In this document: positions 53,775-63,343 of the stretch, one piece after another | Layout of the letters: every line of letters starts with the position of its first letter | Numbering within the stretch: position 1 is the stretch's first letter | DNA from: Enterococcus gilvus ATCC BAA-350 | GTDB lineage: Bacteria; Bacillota; Bacilli; Lactobacillales; Enterococcaceae | NCBI RefSeq assembly: GCF_000407545.1 | Contig: NZ_ASWH01000001.1 | Coordinates: 1,007,501-1,071,500, forward strand | DNA: 64,000 nt | Direction: 5' to 3' | Program-made: the position numbers and the translations under genes | The notes under the pieces: generated by a model | Told to the model about the DNA's origin: nothing | Database searches by the model: none | Seen by the model: the letters and a program-made list of their open reading frames with translations, nothing else

Positions 53775-56435
53775 ATGAAGGAAGACTATCACCAGAGTAT
53801 TCACAAATTAAAAAAAGATTATTTGAATGAGGATTTTGAACAAGGACTGACAGTCAGTGAAGCAGAGAAGCGGTTGCTGGCAGATGGACCGAACAAGCTG
53901 GAAACGAAGAAAACACCAAAGTGGCGGCTGTTTGTCCGCCAGTTCCATAATATGATCATTTATATCCTGATCGTAGCAGCGTTATTAACGGTCTTGATGG
54001 GGCATTCTTCTGATGCTGTAATCATTGGATTTGTTATCGTGATCAATGCGTTGATTGGGTATTATCAAGAAGCAAATGCCTCGGACGCGTTAGAAAAAAT
54101 CAAGGAAATGCTTGCTGCAGAAGCAACGGTCTATCGTGAAGGGCAACGAATGGATATCCCGACGGAGGAGCTGGTCGTTGGAGACGTCGTTTTCTTAGAA
54201 GCAGGAGACCGGGTGCCTGCAGATTTACGAATCGTTGATAGCGACAATTTGCGGATTCAAGAAGCCTCACTGACCGGTGAAGCCGATTCGATCGAGAAAA
54301 CAGCAGAGGATCTGCCGACTGAAGACGTTCCGCTAGCCGAACAACTCAATCGAGCGTTTGCCTCCACTTCCGTAACGAACGGAAGCGGATTGGGCGTAGT
54401 CACGGCAACCGCCGAAAATACACAAATTGGTCAGATCTCGATGGAAGTTGGTCAGGTGAAGACGCGTAAATCTCCATTGATGCAGCAGATCGACGGACTT
54501 GGAAAAGGTGTTTCTTATGTCGTGATCGGTGCGGCGGTGTTGCTGTTCATTTTTGGTCTGTTACTAGAGACGTATTCATTATCGGTCTTATCATTGGCAA
54601 TCGTTACAATGATCGTAGGTTCGATCCCAGAAGGGTTGCCGGCTACGACTTCCGTGATATTGGCGATGGGTGTCAGCGACATGGCGAAAAACAAGCATAC
54701 GATCGTTAAGACATTGCCTGCGGTTGAGACGCTAGGTTCCGTGGACGTTATCGCCACTGATAAAACAGGGACATTGACGAAAAACGAAATGACTGTTAAA
54801 GATGTTTTTCTGGCGGGTCATCACTATCAGGTGAGCGGGAATGGCTATGAACCAAAGGGAAGGATCACGGAAGAAGGTCGTGAAGTTCAGAAGGATGAGA
54901 CACTTGAATTGTTCCTAGAGGCAGGGTATGAAGCCAACGACACGTTGCTGAACAAAGAAAGAGATCGTTGGACAATCAATGGAGAACCGACAGACGGGTC
55001 CTTCCTAACGTTGTACCATAAGTATTTTGGTGAAGAACAGGAATCCAGCTATCAGGAAGTCGATATGCTGCCTTTTGATTCAGAATATCGCTACATTGCG
55101 AAATTAGTCAAAGATGCGAAGGGCAAACAACTGATTTTCATCAAAGGATCGCCCGATAAGCTTTTTCCAATGGCGCAACTGCAGGACGATTCGTGGTCTA
55201 AGATCGTGCGCGACCTTTCAGAGACTGGAAAACGGGTGGTCGCAGTTGGGTATAAAGAAGTTTCGCCTGAATTAGACGAAATCAGTCATGAGCTTTTGTA
55301 TGAAGGAATCACATTACTTGGTTTGGCCGGGATCATTGATCCGCCCCGTGAAGAAGTGATTGAATCATTAAAGGACATGCGTAAAGCCGGAGTAGAGGTC
55401 AAAATGATCACCGGAGACCATCCGCTGACTGCCAAGACGATTGGTGAGAAGCTCGGATTGGCACCAAGGATACGAGTCATCACTGGTCAAGAGTGGGATC
55501 AACTCTCTCAGCATGAGAAAGAAGAAACCGCCGTTTCCCACCAAGTATTCGCACGAACGACACCGAAAAATAAGCTGGAGATCATCGAAGCTTTGCAGGC
55601 AAAAGACAAAGTGACCGCAATGACTGGGGATGGGGTCAATGATGCCCCCGCCTTGAAGCGAGCAGATATCGGTGTAGCGATGGGAATTCAAGGGACGGAC
55701 GTAGCGAAAGATTCCGCGGACATGATTCTGACCAATGATCATTTTGCGACGATGTCCTTGGCGATCCATGAAGGGCGCCGGATCTATGACAATATCAAGA
55801 AGAGTATCTTATTCTTATTGCCCACGTCCTTTGCAGAAGGCCTGATCATTGCCTTCACGATCCTAATGCAGCAGGAAATGCCGCTTCAGGCGACACAGCT
55901 TTTATGGATCAACATGGTCTCAGCCATCACGATCCAATTCGCCTTTATTTTTGAGCCGGCAGAAGACCAAATCATGGAACGTCCGCCGCAAAAAACGGGG
56001 AGCCGTTTAATGGACAAACACGATATTTTTCAAATGGGCTACGTTTCGATTTTGATGGCGCTCATCAGTATCATCGCCCATGACTGGCTGTTGGCCCAAG
56101 GCGTCGATCAAGTCACGGCCAGCACGATGATGGTCAATATCATTGTCATCAGCAAAATTTTCTACCTATTCAATATTCGTACCTCTAAATTTGCTTTATC
56201 AAAAGAATTCTTCAGCAATAAGCCGGCCTTCTTGATTATCGGGGTCATGCTCCTGCTGCAAGTGATTCTTACCTATGTACCGTTTATGCAGCACGTCTTC
56301 CATACCGCCTCTATGAGTGTGGTCGAGTGGGGCATTACGCTGTTGGCCGGATTGATGATTTTAGTGATTACTGAAATCGATAAATGGATTCGGTTGAAAC
56401 GTCAAGCGTCAGAAATGCACGAGTTGTATAACTAA
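53775..56435 (+). CDS. P2-type cation-transporting ATPase (Ca2+/Mn2+ type)
   Basis: 886-residue P-type ATPase, similar to bacterial Ca2+ or Mn2+ pumps (lactococcal YoaB/listerial Lmo0841 type). It has TGEAD near 168, SIPEGLPA near 285 (PEGLP typical of P2A pumps), the phosphorylated DKTGTLTKN near 329, TGDHPLTA and GDGVNDAP near 618. About ten membrane helices. ATG 53775 follows AAGGAGAAGAGAACG; the open frame upstream has no start site. The leader holds a 21-codon ORF. It differs from the MgtA at 10150 in class and motifs. Confidence 0.88.
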   Translation: MKEDYHQSIHKLKKDYLNEDFEQGLTVSEAEKRLLADGPNKLETKKTPKWRLFVRQFHNMIIYILIVAALLTVLMGHSSDAVIIGFVIVINALIGYYQEANASDALEKIKEMLAAEATVYREGQRMDIPTEELVVGDVVFLEAGDRVPADLRIVDSDNLRIQEASLTGEADSIEKTAEDLPTEDVPLAEQLNRAFASTSVTNGSGLGVVTATAENTQIGQISMEVGQVKTRKSPLMQQIDGLGKGVSYVVIGAAVLLFIFGLLLETYSLSVLSLAIVTMIVGSIPEGLPATTSVILAMGVSDMAKNKHTIVKTLPAVETLGSVDVIATDKTGTLTKNEMTVKDVFLAGHHYQVSGNGYEPKGRITEEGREVQKDETLELFLEAGYEANDTLLNKERDRWTINGEPTDGSFLTLYHKYFGEEQESSYQEVDMLPFDSEYRYIAKLVKDAKGKQLIFIKGSPDKLFPMAQLQDDSWSKIVRDLSETGKRVVAVGYKEVSPELDEISHELLYEGITLLGLAGIIDPPREEVIESLKDMRKAGVEVKMITGDHPLTAKTIGEKLGLAPRIRVITGQEWDQLSQHEKEETAVSHQVFARTTPKNKLEIIEALQAKDKVTAMTGDGVNDAPALKRADIGVAMGIQGTDVAKDSADMILTNDHFATMSLAIHEGRRIYDNIKKSILFLLPTSFAEGLIIAFTILMQQEMPLQATQLLWINMVSAITIQFAFIFEPAEDQIMERPPQKTGSRLMDKHDIFQMGYVSILMALISIIAHDWLLAQGVDQVTASTMMVNIIVISKIFYLFNIRTSKFALSKEFFSNKPAFLIIGVMLLLQVILTYVPFMQHVFHTASMSVVEWGITLLAGLMILVITEIDKWIRLKRQASEMHELYN

Positions 56436-56447
56436 AGAAGTGTTTTA

Positions 56448-56482
56448 AGAGCTGGACTGGAGATAGTCCAGCTCTTTTTATA
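56448..56482 (+). terminator. Terminator of the P2-type ATPase
   Basis: AAGAGCTGGACT, 6-base loop, AGTCCAGCTCTT, then Ts. Confidence 0.93.
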
Positions 56483-56568
56483 ATTCCCCGATCACAACGG
56501 ATCGCGTATCTTCTATAATAGAAGTATAAAAACGTTACGAAGGATTCGGATACGGAGGCGAAAGGGAA

Positions 56569-57603
56569 ATGAGTAAAAAGAAACAGCCGAAAATCAACGA
56601 GGCGCACTTTGAACGAAAGATCACAGCAATCGACACGCATACGCAAGGGGAACCTACTCGAATCATTCTGGATGGATTTCCTGAGCCCAAAGGCGATACA
56701 ATGTTGGAGAAAATGCAGGATGTGGCGAAAAATCATGACCATTACCGCAGCGCATTGATGGATGAGCCTCGAGGGCATAAGGACATGTTCGGTGCATTGT
56801 TGACAAAACCGATCGATCTAAAAGTGGATTTTGGAGTGATTTTTATGGAGGGGACGGGCTATATGCCGATGTGCGGGCACGGGTCAATGGGAGCGGCGAC
56901 AGCCTTGGTGGAGGCGGGCCTCGTTGAAGTGTCGGAGCCGTATACAGCGATTACTCTCGAAGCACCTGCGGGTCTGATCGAAGCCAAGGTAGCGGTTGAA
57001 GAAGGAAAGGCAAAAGAAGTAAGTATTATCAATGTCCCATCTTTCTTGTATAAAGAAAAGCAAACGATTGAGATTGACGATCATTTGTTTCAATACGATC
57101 TTGTTTTTGGCGGAAATTTTATGGCTTTGGTGGAAGCCAGTCAATTAGGATTGCAGGTGAGTTCGTCTGATTTGGCTGAGTTGACGGCAATTGGAATCAA
57201 ACTGCTGGAGAAGATTAATCGAGACATCGACATCCAGCATCCGAATCTCGACATCACGGAAGTCGTTACTTGCGAATTTTATGAAACGATCGATACTGAT
57301 GAACTAAAGAATCGCAATGTCGTCGTGTTTGGCGATTATCAAGTGGATCGTTCACCTTGCGGAGCGGGAACCAGTACCATGATGGCTGCGATGTACGCTC
57401 GAGGGAAGCTTTCACTGCATGAGTCATTTATCAATGAGAGTATCATAGGGAGTCGTTTCGTCGGGGAACTTCTAGAAGAGAAGCCGGTCGGCAGTTATCG
57501 GGCTGTGGTTCCGAAAATTACCGGAAGTGCCTATATCACGAGTCAGGCGACCTACTTCATTGATCCCGAGGATGCGTTGAGGTACGGATTTCATCTTAAA
57601 TAG
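56569..57603 (+). CDS. Proline racemase / hydroxyproline epimerase family enzyme
   Basis: 344-residue enzyme with both catalytic cysteines of true racemases/epimerases: MCGHGSMG (near residue 103) and DRSPCGAGTS (near 264). Dehydratase members have a Thr in the second position, so racemisation or epimerisation of proline or 4-hydroxyproline is the likely reaction. TGEP-like TQGEPTRI at the N-terminus is also family-typical. ATG follows GGAGGCGAAAGGGAA; monocistronic. Confidence 0.88.
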   Translation: MSKKKQPKINEAHFERKITAIDTHTQGEPTRIILDGFPEPKGDTMLEKMQDVAKNHDHYRSALMDEPRGHKDMFGALLTKPIDLKVDFGVIFMEGTGYMPMCGHGSMGAATALVEAGLVEVSEPYTAITLEAPAGLIEAKVAVEEGKAKEVSIINVPSFLYKEKQTIEIDDHLFQYDLVFGGNFMALVEASQLGLQVSSSDLAELTAIGIKLLEKINRDIDIQHPNLDITEVVTCEFYETIDTDELKNRNVVVFGDYQVDRSPCGAGTSTMMAAMYARGKLSLHESFINESIIGSRFVGELLEEKPVGSYRAVVPKITGSAYITSQATYFIDPEDALRYGFHLK

Positions 57604-57616
57604 AAGATATTCATTG

Positions 57617-57650
57617 AACGTTAAGCAAAAAGCTTAAGGTTCTTTTTTTT
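57617..57650 (+). terminator. Terminator of the racemase gene
   Basis: AACGTTAAGC, loop A5, GCTTAAGGTT, then eight Ts. Confidence 0.88.
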
Positions 57651-57734
57651 TACAGTCGATAAATAAAAAGGCGCTCTATAAAGGAATATACAGAGAAAAA
57701 GCAGGTAAACTAATAGTATAGCAAGTTATTGTAT

Positions 57735-57780
57735 AAAAAGAACCTCCCTCCTGTGCAGCAACTAGCTGACAGAAGGGAGG
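57735..57780 (-). terminator. Terminator of the RpiR gene
   Basis: On the minus strand CCTCCCTTCTGTCAGC pairs with GCTGCACAGGAGGGAGG (one bulge), followed by TTCTTTTT. Confidence 0.85.
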
Positions 57781-57795
57781 CATAGAGCGTTTGGA

Positions 57796-58656
57796 TCAAT
57801 CGCCCTTGTTTTCTTTGATGCTTAAGATGACTTTTCTAACTTTTGAGATCGTATCTTGCGCGTTCTCACGATAGTAGAACATCAGTATGACATAGAGTGA
57901 ATCAATAATACTTAGCTGCGCAATACGTGAAGCCAGAGCTTCGGAACGAAATTCGATTTCTTCAGAGATCGAAATGAATACGACATCGCCCAATTTTGCC
58001 AGCGGCGAATTCACTTGGCTCGTTACAACGATCACTTTGGCACCATTTTTCTTAGCGGCCTCCGCAATGTGGATTGTTTCTTTCGATTTTCCTGAATGAG
58101 AAATAAACAGTGCACAATCTTCCTCTGTAAGTAAAGAAGCTTCCATCAGTTGAATGTGGTAATCCGTACTATGACCGACAGGAATAGGGGAACGCAGAAA
58201 TTTATGGTACGCATCTGTCGCGACGATTTCTGATCCGCCAACGCCGAAGAAATAGAGTCTTCTTGAATCAGAGATCATCGAAACCGCTCTTTGCAACTCC
58301 TCTTCCTTCAGCAGCTTTCTTGTATCCGTTAAGGTCTTCATATTCGAGTCAAACACTTTTTGTGCCATCACCAACTCGGAATCATCCTCTTGAACATTTT
58401 CATGAATCGTGACTGCAGTCAGATCATTTTCCTGCTTTAATAAAGCCAATTTAAAATCCTTAAAACCATTAAATCCCAATGTTTTTGTGAATTGAAAGAA
58501 TGTTGAGTCTGCAATACCTAGCTCGGCAGCAAGATCACTGATCGAACTGTGGCTGACTTTAATAGGATTTTCTACTATATAGTCAGCGATCGCTTGCTCT
58601 TTAGGACTAAAGTCTTTGTACATAGACTTGATCTGTAAGTGAATAGGGCTAGACAT
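57796..58656 (-). CDS. RpiR-family regulator of the divergent PTS operon
   Basis: 286 residues: RpiR HTH (about 1-77, SSISDLAAELGIADSTFFQFTK) and a SIS sugar-phosphate domain (FFGVGGSEIVA, LFISHSGKSKETI). It is divergent from the operon that starts at 58941 and a perfect AT-rich palindrome in that operon's promoter is its likely operator. ATG 58656 follows AAGGAGGGATATTC; the frame runs 12 codons further without a ribosome site. Confidence 0.87.
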   Translation of the reverse strand: MSSPIHLQIKSMYKDFSPKEQAIADYIVENPIKVSHSSISDLAAELGIADSTFFQFTKTLGFNGFKDFKLALLKQENDLTAVTIHENVQEDDSELVMAQKVFDSNMKTLTDTRKLLKEEELQRAVSMISDSRRLYFFGVGGSEIVATDAYHKFLRSPIPVGHSTDYHIQLMEASLLTEEDCALFISHSGKSKETIHIAEAAKKNGAKVIVVTSQVNSPLAKLGDVVFISISEEIEFRSEALASRIAQLSIIDSLYVILMFYYRENAQDTISKVRKVILSIKENKGD

Positions 58657-58745
58657 GAATATCCCTCCTTCATCTAATAATTGTTTACTCATAAGATACT
58701 AAGAATGACGAAAAAAATCAACAAAAATATTTTTTATTTTTATTG

Positions 58746-58773
58746 TTTACAAAAAAATATTTTTTTGTATAAT
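58746..58773 (+). promoter_or_regulatory. Promoter with embedded palindrome, PTS operon
   Basis: TTTACA and TATAAT, 16 bases apart. The spacer is almost wholly a perfect 20-bp palindrome (58749-58768: AC, seven A, TA, seven T, GT), extended by one more T/A pair. A protein bound there would block RNA polymerase. The leader from 58774 to 58940 shows nothing else clear. Confidence 0.7.
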
Positions 58774-58940
58774 AAAAGTATAAAGTTGAATGCGTTATCA
58801 GAAACCGATTCCCGAAAAAGTTCAACTGAATGTCCATCGCGGAAATGACGAAAGGAGCGATCAACCGACAAAAAAGAAAGAAGATGTGGTTCGTTTGTCA
58901 GGCGTAACAAGGTCAAGCAAAACTAGAAGGGATTTTAAAA

Positions 58941-59939
58941 ATGGGAAAATACAAAATAGCGATCGTTAATTCAAGCAGTTTCGGAAAGATTTTTCATGAT
59001 CAATTAGAACGTCTTGAAAAAATCGGTCAAGTCGAAGCATTTACAGTAGATGGAGAAATCGGCGGACGTGAATTAGCGGAGTTGTTGCAGGGCTACAATA
59101 TCATTATTGCGAGTGTCACACCATTTTTTACGAAAGAATTTTTTGATCACAAAGATGAACTTATTTTAATTACAAGGCATGGCATTGGGTATAACAATAT
59201 TGACATTGAAGCAGCAAGAGAGCATGACACCCTCGTCTCGATCATTCCCGCTTTGGTCGAAAGAGATGCAGTGGCGGAGAACAATATCACCAATTTATTA
59301 GCATTGTTGAGAAAGACCGTGGAAGCAGATTCGAGTGTTAAAAATGATAGCTGGGAGGATCGTGCGAGTTTCGTGGGTCGTACCTTGTTTAATAAAACAG
59401 TGGGTGTCATTGGTGTCGGCAATACTGGGAGCTGTGTCGTCGAAACCCTTCGAAATGGCTTCCGTTGCAATGTTTTAGCATATGATCCGTACAAGTCTGC
59501 TTTACACATCGAAAGCTATGGAGCGAAGAAAGTGGATTTGCCGCACTTGCTGAAGGAATCCGATATCATCTGTCTTTGCGCCAGCTTGAATGAGGACAAT
59601 TACCACATGATCTCTACAAAAGAGATCGCTCAGATGAAAGACAATGTTTACCTCTCAAACAGCGCACGCGGCGCGTTATTAGATGAAGAAGCAATTGTCA
59701 GCGCTTTACGATCCGGGAAAATCGCTGGGGTCGCTACCGATGTGCTAGAAGAAGAGCCGGGCCGCAAGGATCATCCTTATCTCGCTTTTAGTAATGTCGT
59801 CATGACACCACATACCTCAGCCTATACGATGGAGTGTTTACAAGAAATGGGTGCGAAATGCCTTCGAGATGTCGAAGATGTTGTCGCAGGGAAAATTCCT
59901 GAACGTTCTGTTCAGGGAAAAAGAATAGGAGCGAGTTAA
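58941..59939 (+). CDS. D-isomer-specific 2-hydroxyacid dehydrogenase
   Basis: 332-residue NAD-dependent enzyme of the phosphoglycerate dehydrogenase/D-lactate dehydrogenase superfamily. ITRHGIGYNNID, the Rossmann GVIGVGNTGS near 155, SARGALLDEEA, DVLEEEP and the catalytic histidine in TPHTSAYT are visible. The substrate is not 3-phosphoglycerate by context; a sugar-acid or hydroxy-acid step in the PTS pathway is likelier. First gene of the operon, 15 bp before the next. Confidence 0.86.
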   Translation: MGKYKIAIVNSSSFGKIFHDQLERLEKIGQVEAFTVDGEIGGRELAELLQGYNIIIASVTPFFTKEFFDHKDELILITRHGIGYNNIDIEAAREHDTLVSIIPALVERDAVAENNITNLLALLRKTVEADSSVKNDSWEDRASFVGRTLFNKTVGVIGVGNTGSCVVETLRNGFRCNVLAYDPYKSALHIESYGAKKVDLPHLLKESDIICLCASLNEDNYHMISTKEIAQMKDNVYLSNSARGALLDEEAIVSALRSGKIAGVATDVLEEEPGRKDHPYLAFSNVVMTPHTSAYTMECLQEMGAKCLRDVEDVVAGKIPERSVQGKRIGAS

Positions 59940-59953
59940 AAAGGAGGGTATGG

Positions 59954-61054
59954 ATGTTAACGGATTTAAAGGTCAAGGTCGGTCCGCAATTTTATCGTTA
60001 CCACGTTGGAGCGATTGACTTCGTACCAGAATTGCTAACGGAATTTTCTGCAAAAAATGTATTGATCGTCCATGGGGGGATCTCTTTTGAGAAGGCGAAA
60101 CATTTCTTGCGCTTCCTTAATGACTCCGCGTATCACTTCCGTTTTTTGCGGTACACAGGTGAATGCAGCTATTACGGAGCCGAACGAATCAGCAACGTAG
60201 TCAAAGAAGCGCAAATCGATTTCATTATTGGCGTGGGAGGCGGAAAGCTGACGGATTTGGTTGGCTATGCAGCACATACCCTAAATGTGAACTTTGGGGT
60301 GATCCCAACACTTGCTAGTAACTGTGCCCCTTGGACGCCGCTTTCTGTCATGTACAAGGAAAATGGAGAATCAGAAGGGAAAAGCGAACACTTTTTGCGA
60401 CAGGCATCGTTCTTTATCACAGATCCCGAGCTAGTAGTAACTGCGCCTACGAAATATTTCATTGCTGGATTGGCAGATACGATCGCCAAATGGTACGAAT
60501 CAGAAGCAATTTTGGAGCAGGAGCATCTTCTAAATGAGCCCTTTTTGCAGGTTGCTGGATACACGGCAAAACTTTGTAAAACAGCGATCATGAAGGATTC
60601 GTCCAAAGCCATCAAGGACATGGAGGCGGGAGAGGCAACCGAAGAATTCATTCATTTATCAGAAATCGTTTTTGGTGTCGCGGGGTTAGTTGGCGGTTTA
60701 GGTGACAAGTATGCGAGAAATGCGATTGCTCATGCTATGCATGACGGCATGAGTAAATTTATTCCAGAAAGTCATGATTTCCTGCACGGAGAGAAAGTAG
60801 CCTACGGAATATTTTATCAATTGGCAGTCGAGAAAAAATGGGACCAAATCGATGAACTGATCCCTTTTTATCAGGAATTGCAGTTGCCGATGTCGCTAAC
60901 ACAAATGGGGCTTTTTCCAGCAGACGAAGTAATCGATAAGATCGTTGCCTTTGTAGATTCAAAGGAAAAAGTTCACTTAGTGCCAATACCAATGACTAGT
61001 GAATTATTGAAGGAATCAATCATAGAATTAGAAAATTATATCAATAAGAGTTAA
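59954..61054 (+). CDS. Glycerol dehydrogenase-like metal-dependent dehydrogenase
   Basis: 366-residue iron/zinc alcohol dehydrogenase of the GldA/HcxA group. NAD binding: GVGGGKLTDL near 97. Metal ligands: Asp in GLADTIAKWYE, His in AHAMHDGMS, and His in HDFLHGEKVAYG. Related enzymes oxidise glycerol or reduce 2-oxo acids (hydroxycarboxylate dehydrogenase). With the upstream dehydrogenase it gives two redox steps in one PTS operon. AAGGAGGG precedes the start; ATG 59950 in another frame is ignored. Confidence 0.84.
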   Translation: MLTDLKVKVGPQFYRYHVGAIDFVPELLTEFSAKNVLIVHGGISFEKAKHFLRFLNDSAYHFRFLRYTGECSYYGAERISNVVKEAQIDFIIGVGGGKLTDLVGYAAHTLNVNFGVIPTLASNCAPWTPLSVMYKENGESEGKSEHFLRQASFFITDPELVVTAPTKYFIAGLADTIAKWYESEAILEQEHLLNEPFLQVAGYTAKLCKTAIMKDSSKAIKDMEAGEATEEFIHLSEIVFGVAGLVGGLGDKYARNAIAHAMHDGMSKFIPESHDFLHGEKVAYGIFYQLAVEKKWDQIDELIPFYQELQLPMSLTQMGLFPADEVIDKIVAFVDSKEKVHLVPIPMTSELLKESIIELENYINKS

Positions 61055-61069
61055 AAGAAGGAGGATCAT

Positions 61070-61912
61070 ATGGATACTTTAAGTGTAATGCAGAGTCTGT
61101 TGATTGCTTTGTGGGTCGCTGCGGTAATGTCAAGATGGCTAGGAGGGGGCGCGACACTCACGCTGCGTTTCTCCCCGTTGATGACTGGACTGGTTGTCGG
61201 TATCATCATGGGAAATGTCGCTCAGGCGATGATCGTTACGGCTGCTTTGCAAATGATTTATATGGGTGTGTTCTCGCCAGGAGGCTCCATGCCAGCGGAA
61301 CCTTCGATTGCTGCGGCAATTGCAGTTCCCGTCGCTTTGTTGGGAAACTTGAAACCGGAAGCTGCGATCGCAGTGGCCGTACCGGTTGGATTATTAGGAA
61401 GTTATTTGTACCAATTCCGTTTCTTTATCAACACATTCTTAGGGAAATACACGGATAAAGCAGTGGAAGATTTGAACGCCAAAGCAATGAAGCGGTCGAT
61501 CATCCTTTATCCGACGATTGCGTCATTCTTGCTTTTCGTACCACTAGTATTTATTGCTCTTTACTTAGGAGCACCGATCATTGCTGATGTCATCAATGCA
61601 TTGGAAGGAACAGTTGTCATTCATATTCTTGAAGTAGTTGGGGGCGGATTAGCTGCAATAGGGATCGCCACAACCGTTTATGTTATTGGTCGGAAAGATT
61701 ATATGGTCTTTTTCTTCCTTGCTTACTTCATGAGTGTAGTGTTCAAGTCACTTGAGATCACGATGGTTACTTACGCAATCTTCGGTATTCTGATCGCGTT
61801 GATCTTCGTTCAATCGCAAAAAGGCAAGGGAATCGCGCCAGCAGCGGATGCTGGTGGACAAAGTTCCTCTGCGACCTTTGACGATGACGACGACTATGAT
61901 GATGGATTCTAA
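61070..61912 (+). CDS. PTS mannose/sorbose-family EIIC
   Basis: 280-residue membrane subunit that with EIID forms the channel of a mannose-class PTS. GGGATLTLRFSPLMTGLVVGIIMGN, with about seven helices, and SPGGSMPAEPSIAAAIAVP are typical. The C-terminus is unusual: after a Ser/Ala/Gly linker it ends in an acidic tail, FDDDDDYDDGF. ATG follows AGAAGGAGGATCAT. The sugar cannot be assigned. Confidence 0.88.
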   Translation: MDTLSVMQSLLIALWVAAVMSRWLGGGATLTLRFSPLMTGLVVGIIMGNVAQAMIVTAALQMIYMGVFSPGGSMPAEPSIAAAIAVPVALLGNLKPEAAIAVAVPVGLLGSYLYQFRFFINTFLGKYTDKAVEDLNAKAMKRSIILYPTIASFLLFVPLVFIALYLGAPIIADVINALEGTVVIHILEVVGGGLAAIGIATTVYVIGRKDYMVFFFLAYFMSVVFKSLEITMVTYAIFGILIALIFVQSQKGKGIAPAADAGGQSSSATFDDDDDYDDGF

Positions 61913-61928
61913 TTAGGAGGAAAAGACG

Positions 61929-62786
61929 ATGACTGAAGTATCTACAAATAAAAGTTTAGCACCAGAAGAAATCACCAGTAAAGACGTTACAAAAGCTTAC
62001 TTGAGATGGCATTTTGCCAATGAGATCCCGCATTCATTCGAACGTTATTTGGCGCCGTCACTGCTGTATGCCATGATGCCGATCTTAAAAAAGTTGTATA
62101 AAGACGATGATGCATTAAAAGCAGCGTACAAACGCCAATTACTCTTCTTTAATACGCAGCTAAGCTGGGGTGGTGGGGTCATCACTGGCTTGATGTCTTC
62201 GATGGAGCAGCAACGGGCACAAGAGGAATATGAGAATAAAGAAATTTTGATGCAAGATGATTTGATGTACAACACGAAGGCAGGGTTGATGGGGGCGTTA
62301 GCCGGAATCGGGGATGCGATCGATTCAGGTACGGTCCAATACATCTTCATCGCCATCGCCGTTCCTTGGGCACAACAAGGAAGTGCGCTAGGTGCGTTGT
62401 TCCCATTTATTTGCTTCGCACTTTACCAAGCCGCACTGGGCGTATTCTTTGCTAGACAGTCCTTCACTATGGGGCGTAATGCGACAGGCTTGATGCAAAG
62501 TACAGGTGTCCAAACAGCGATCGAAGCACTTTCGGTACTAGGGCTGTTCATGATGGGGATTCTTGCCGGGAACTACGTAAAAGTCGAGTCCACATTGAAA
62601 TTTGCCATCTCTGGACGGAAATTCGTTATTCAAGAGATTCTTGATCAGATCGTTCCGGGCATCTTGCCTTTAGTTGTCGTGATGGGGGTGTACTGGTTCT
62701 ATACGAAGAAGGGTCTGAAAGTAACACAAGCATTGCTTTGGCTGACCTTGATCTTGATCATTTTAGCTGGAATCGGAATCTTATAA
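61929..62786 (+). CDS. PTS mannose/sorbose-family EIID
   Basis: 285-residue EIID. LRWHFANEIPHSFERYLAPSL near 28, LSWGGGVITGLMSSME, and NTKAGLMGALAGIGDAIDSG are the usual EIID motifs, followed by membrane helices. Together with EIIC and EIIB it is a near-complete transporter; EIIA is not seen in the window. Confidence 0.9.
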   Translation: MTEVSTNKSLAPEEITSKDVTKAYLRWHFANEIPHSFERYLAPSLLYAMMPILKKLYKDDDALKAAYKRQLLFFNTQLSWGGGVITGLMSSMEQQRAQEEYENKEILMQDDLMYNTKAGLMGALAGIGDAIDSGTVQYIFIAIAVPWAQQGSALGALFPFICFALYQAALGVFFARQSFTMGRNATGLMQSTGVQTAIEALSVLGLFMMGILAGNYVKVESTLKFAISGRKFVIQEILDQIVPGILPLVVVMGVYWFYTKKGLKVTQALLWLTLILIILAGIGIL

Positions 62787-62808
62787 ATAGAAAAAGGATG
62801 TGTATGAA

Positions 62809-63315
62809 ATGGGCGTAGTGAATTTAGCTCGAGTAGACGAACGATTGATCCATGGACAAGTAATGATGACTTTATCACAAAAAAGTGGGGTCAATTCAAT
62901 TTTTGTTGTAGATGAAGTGGTAGCGAAAGACAAATTTATGCGGGATCTTTACAAGAATGCCGGCAGTCGGACAGGTCAGAAAACGATTGTGATCACACCG
63001 GAAAAAGCGAAGTTTTATTGGGATGAATTTACTTTTAAAGAATACAACTGTATTTTGATCACCAAGACAGTCAGTGTCATTTATGATCTGGTAAAGCATG
63101 GTGTACCGATGAAAGAGTTGAACATTGGCGGGATCGCTCAAAAAGATCCTGAGAAGGATTTGTTGGTCACAAAATCAGTGTACTTAAACAAAGAGGACGC
63201 AGAACGCTTAAAGGACATGAATGAAAATTATGGTGTGGAAGATATCTATTTCCAAGCGACACCCTCTGCACCTAAATCAAGCTTGAAGGATGTCTTAAAA
63301 CAATTGGGATTATAG
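62809..63315 (+). CDS. PTS mannose/sorbose-family EIIB
   Basis: 168-residue cytosolic phosphotransfer protein; the phosphorylated residue is His15 in RVDERLIHGQV. The start ATG 62809 is 10 bases after AAGGA; GTG 62800 would put three odd residues in front. Followed after 28 bp by another gene of the operon. Confidence 0.92.
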   Translation: MGVVNLARVDERLIHGQVMMTLSQKSGVNSIFVVDEVVAKDKFMRDLYKNAGSRTGQKTIVITPEKAKFYWDEFTFKEYNCILITKTVSVIYDLVKHGVPMKELNIGGIAQKDPEKDLLVTKSVYLNKEDAERLKDMNENYGVEDIYFQATPSAPKSSLKDVLKQLGL

Positions 63316-63343
63316 AGAAAATGAAAGACAGGAGAGAGTAAAC

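Noticed and set aside
53573..53775. yybP-ykoY Mn2+ riboswitch before the Ca/Mn-type ATPase
   Set aside because: Such pumps often have it, but the conserved GGGGAGTA-type blocks are missing; the leader is instead a short ORF.
55368..55769. 133-codon minus-strand frame opposite the P-type ATPase
   Set aside because: Shadow of the conserved ATPase hinge region.
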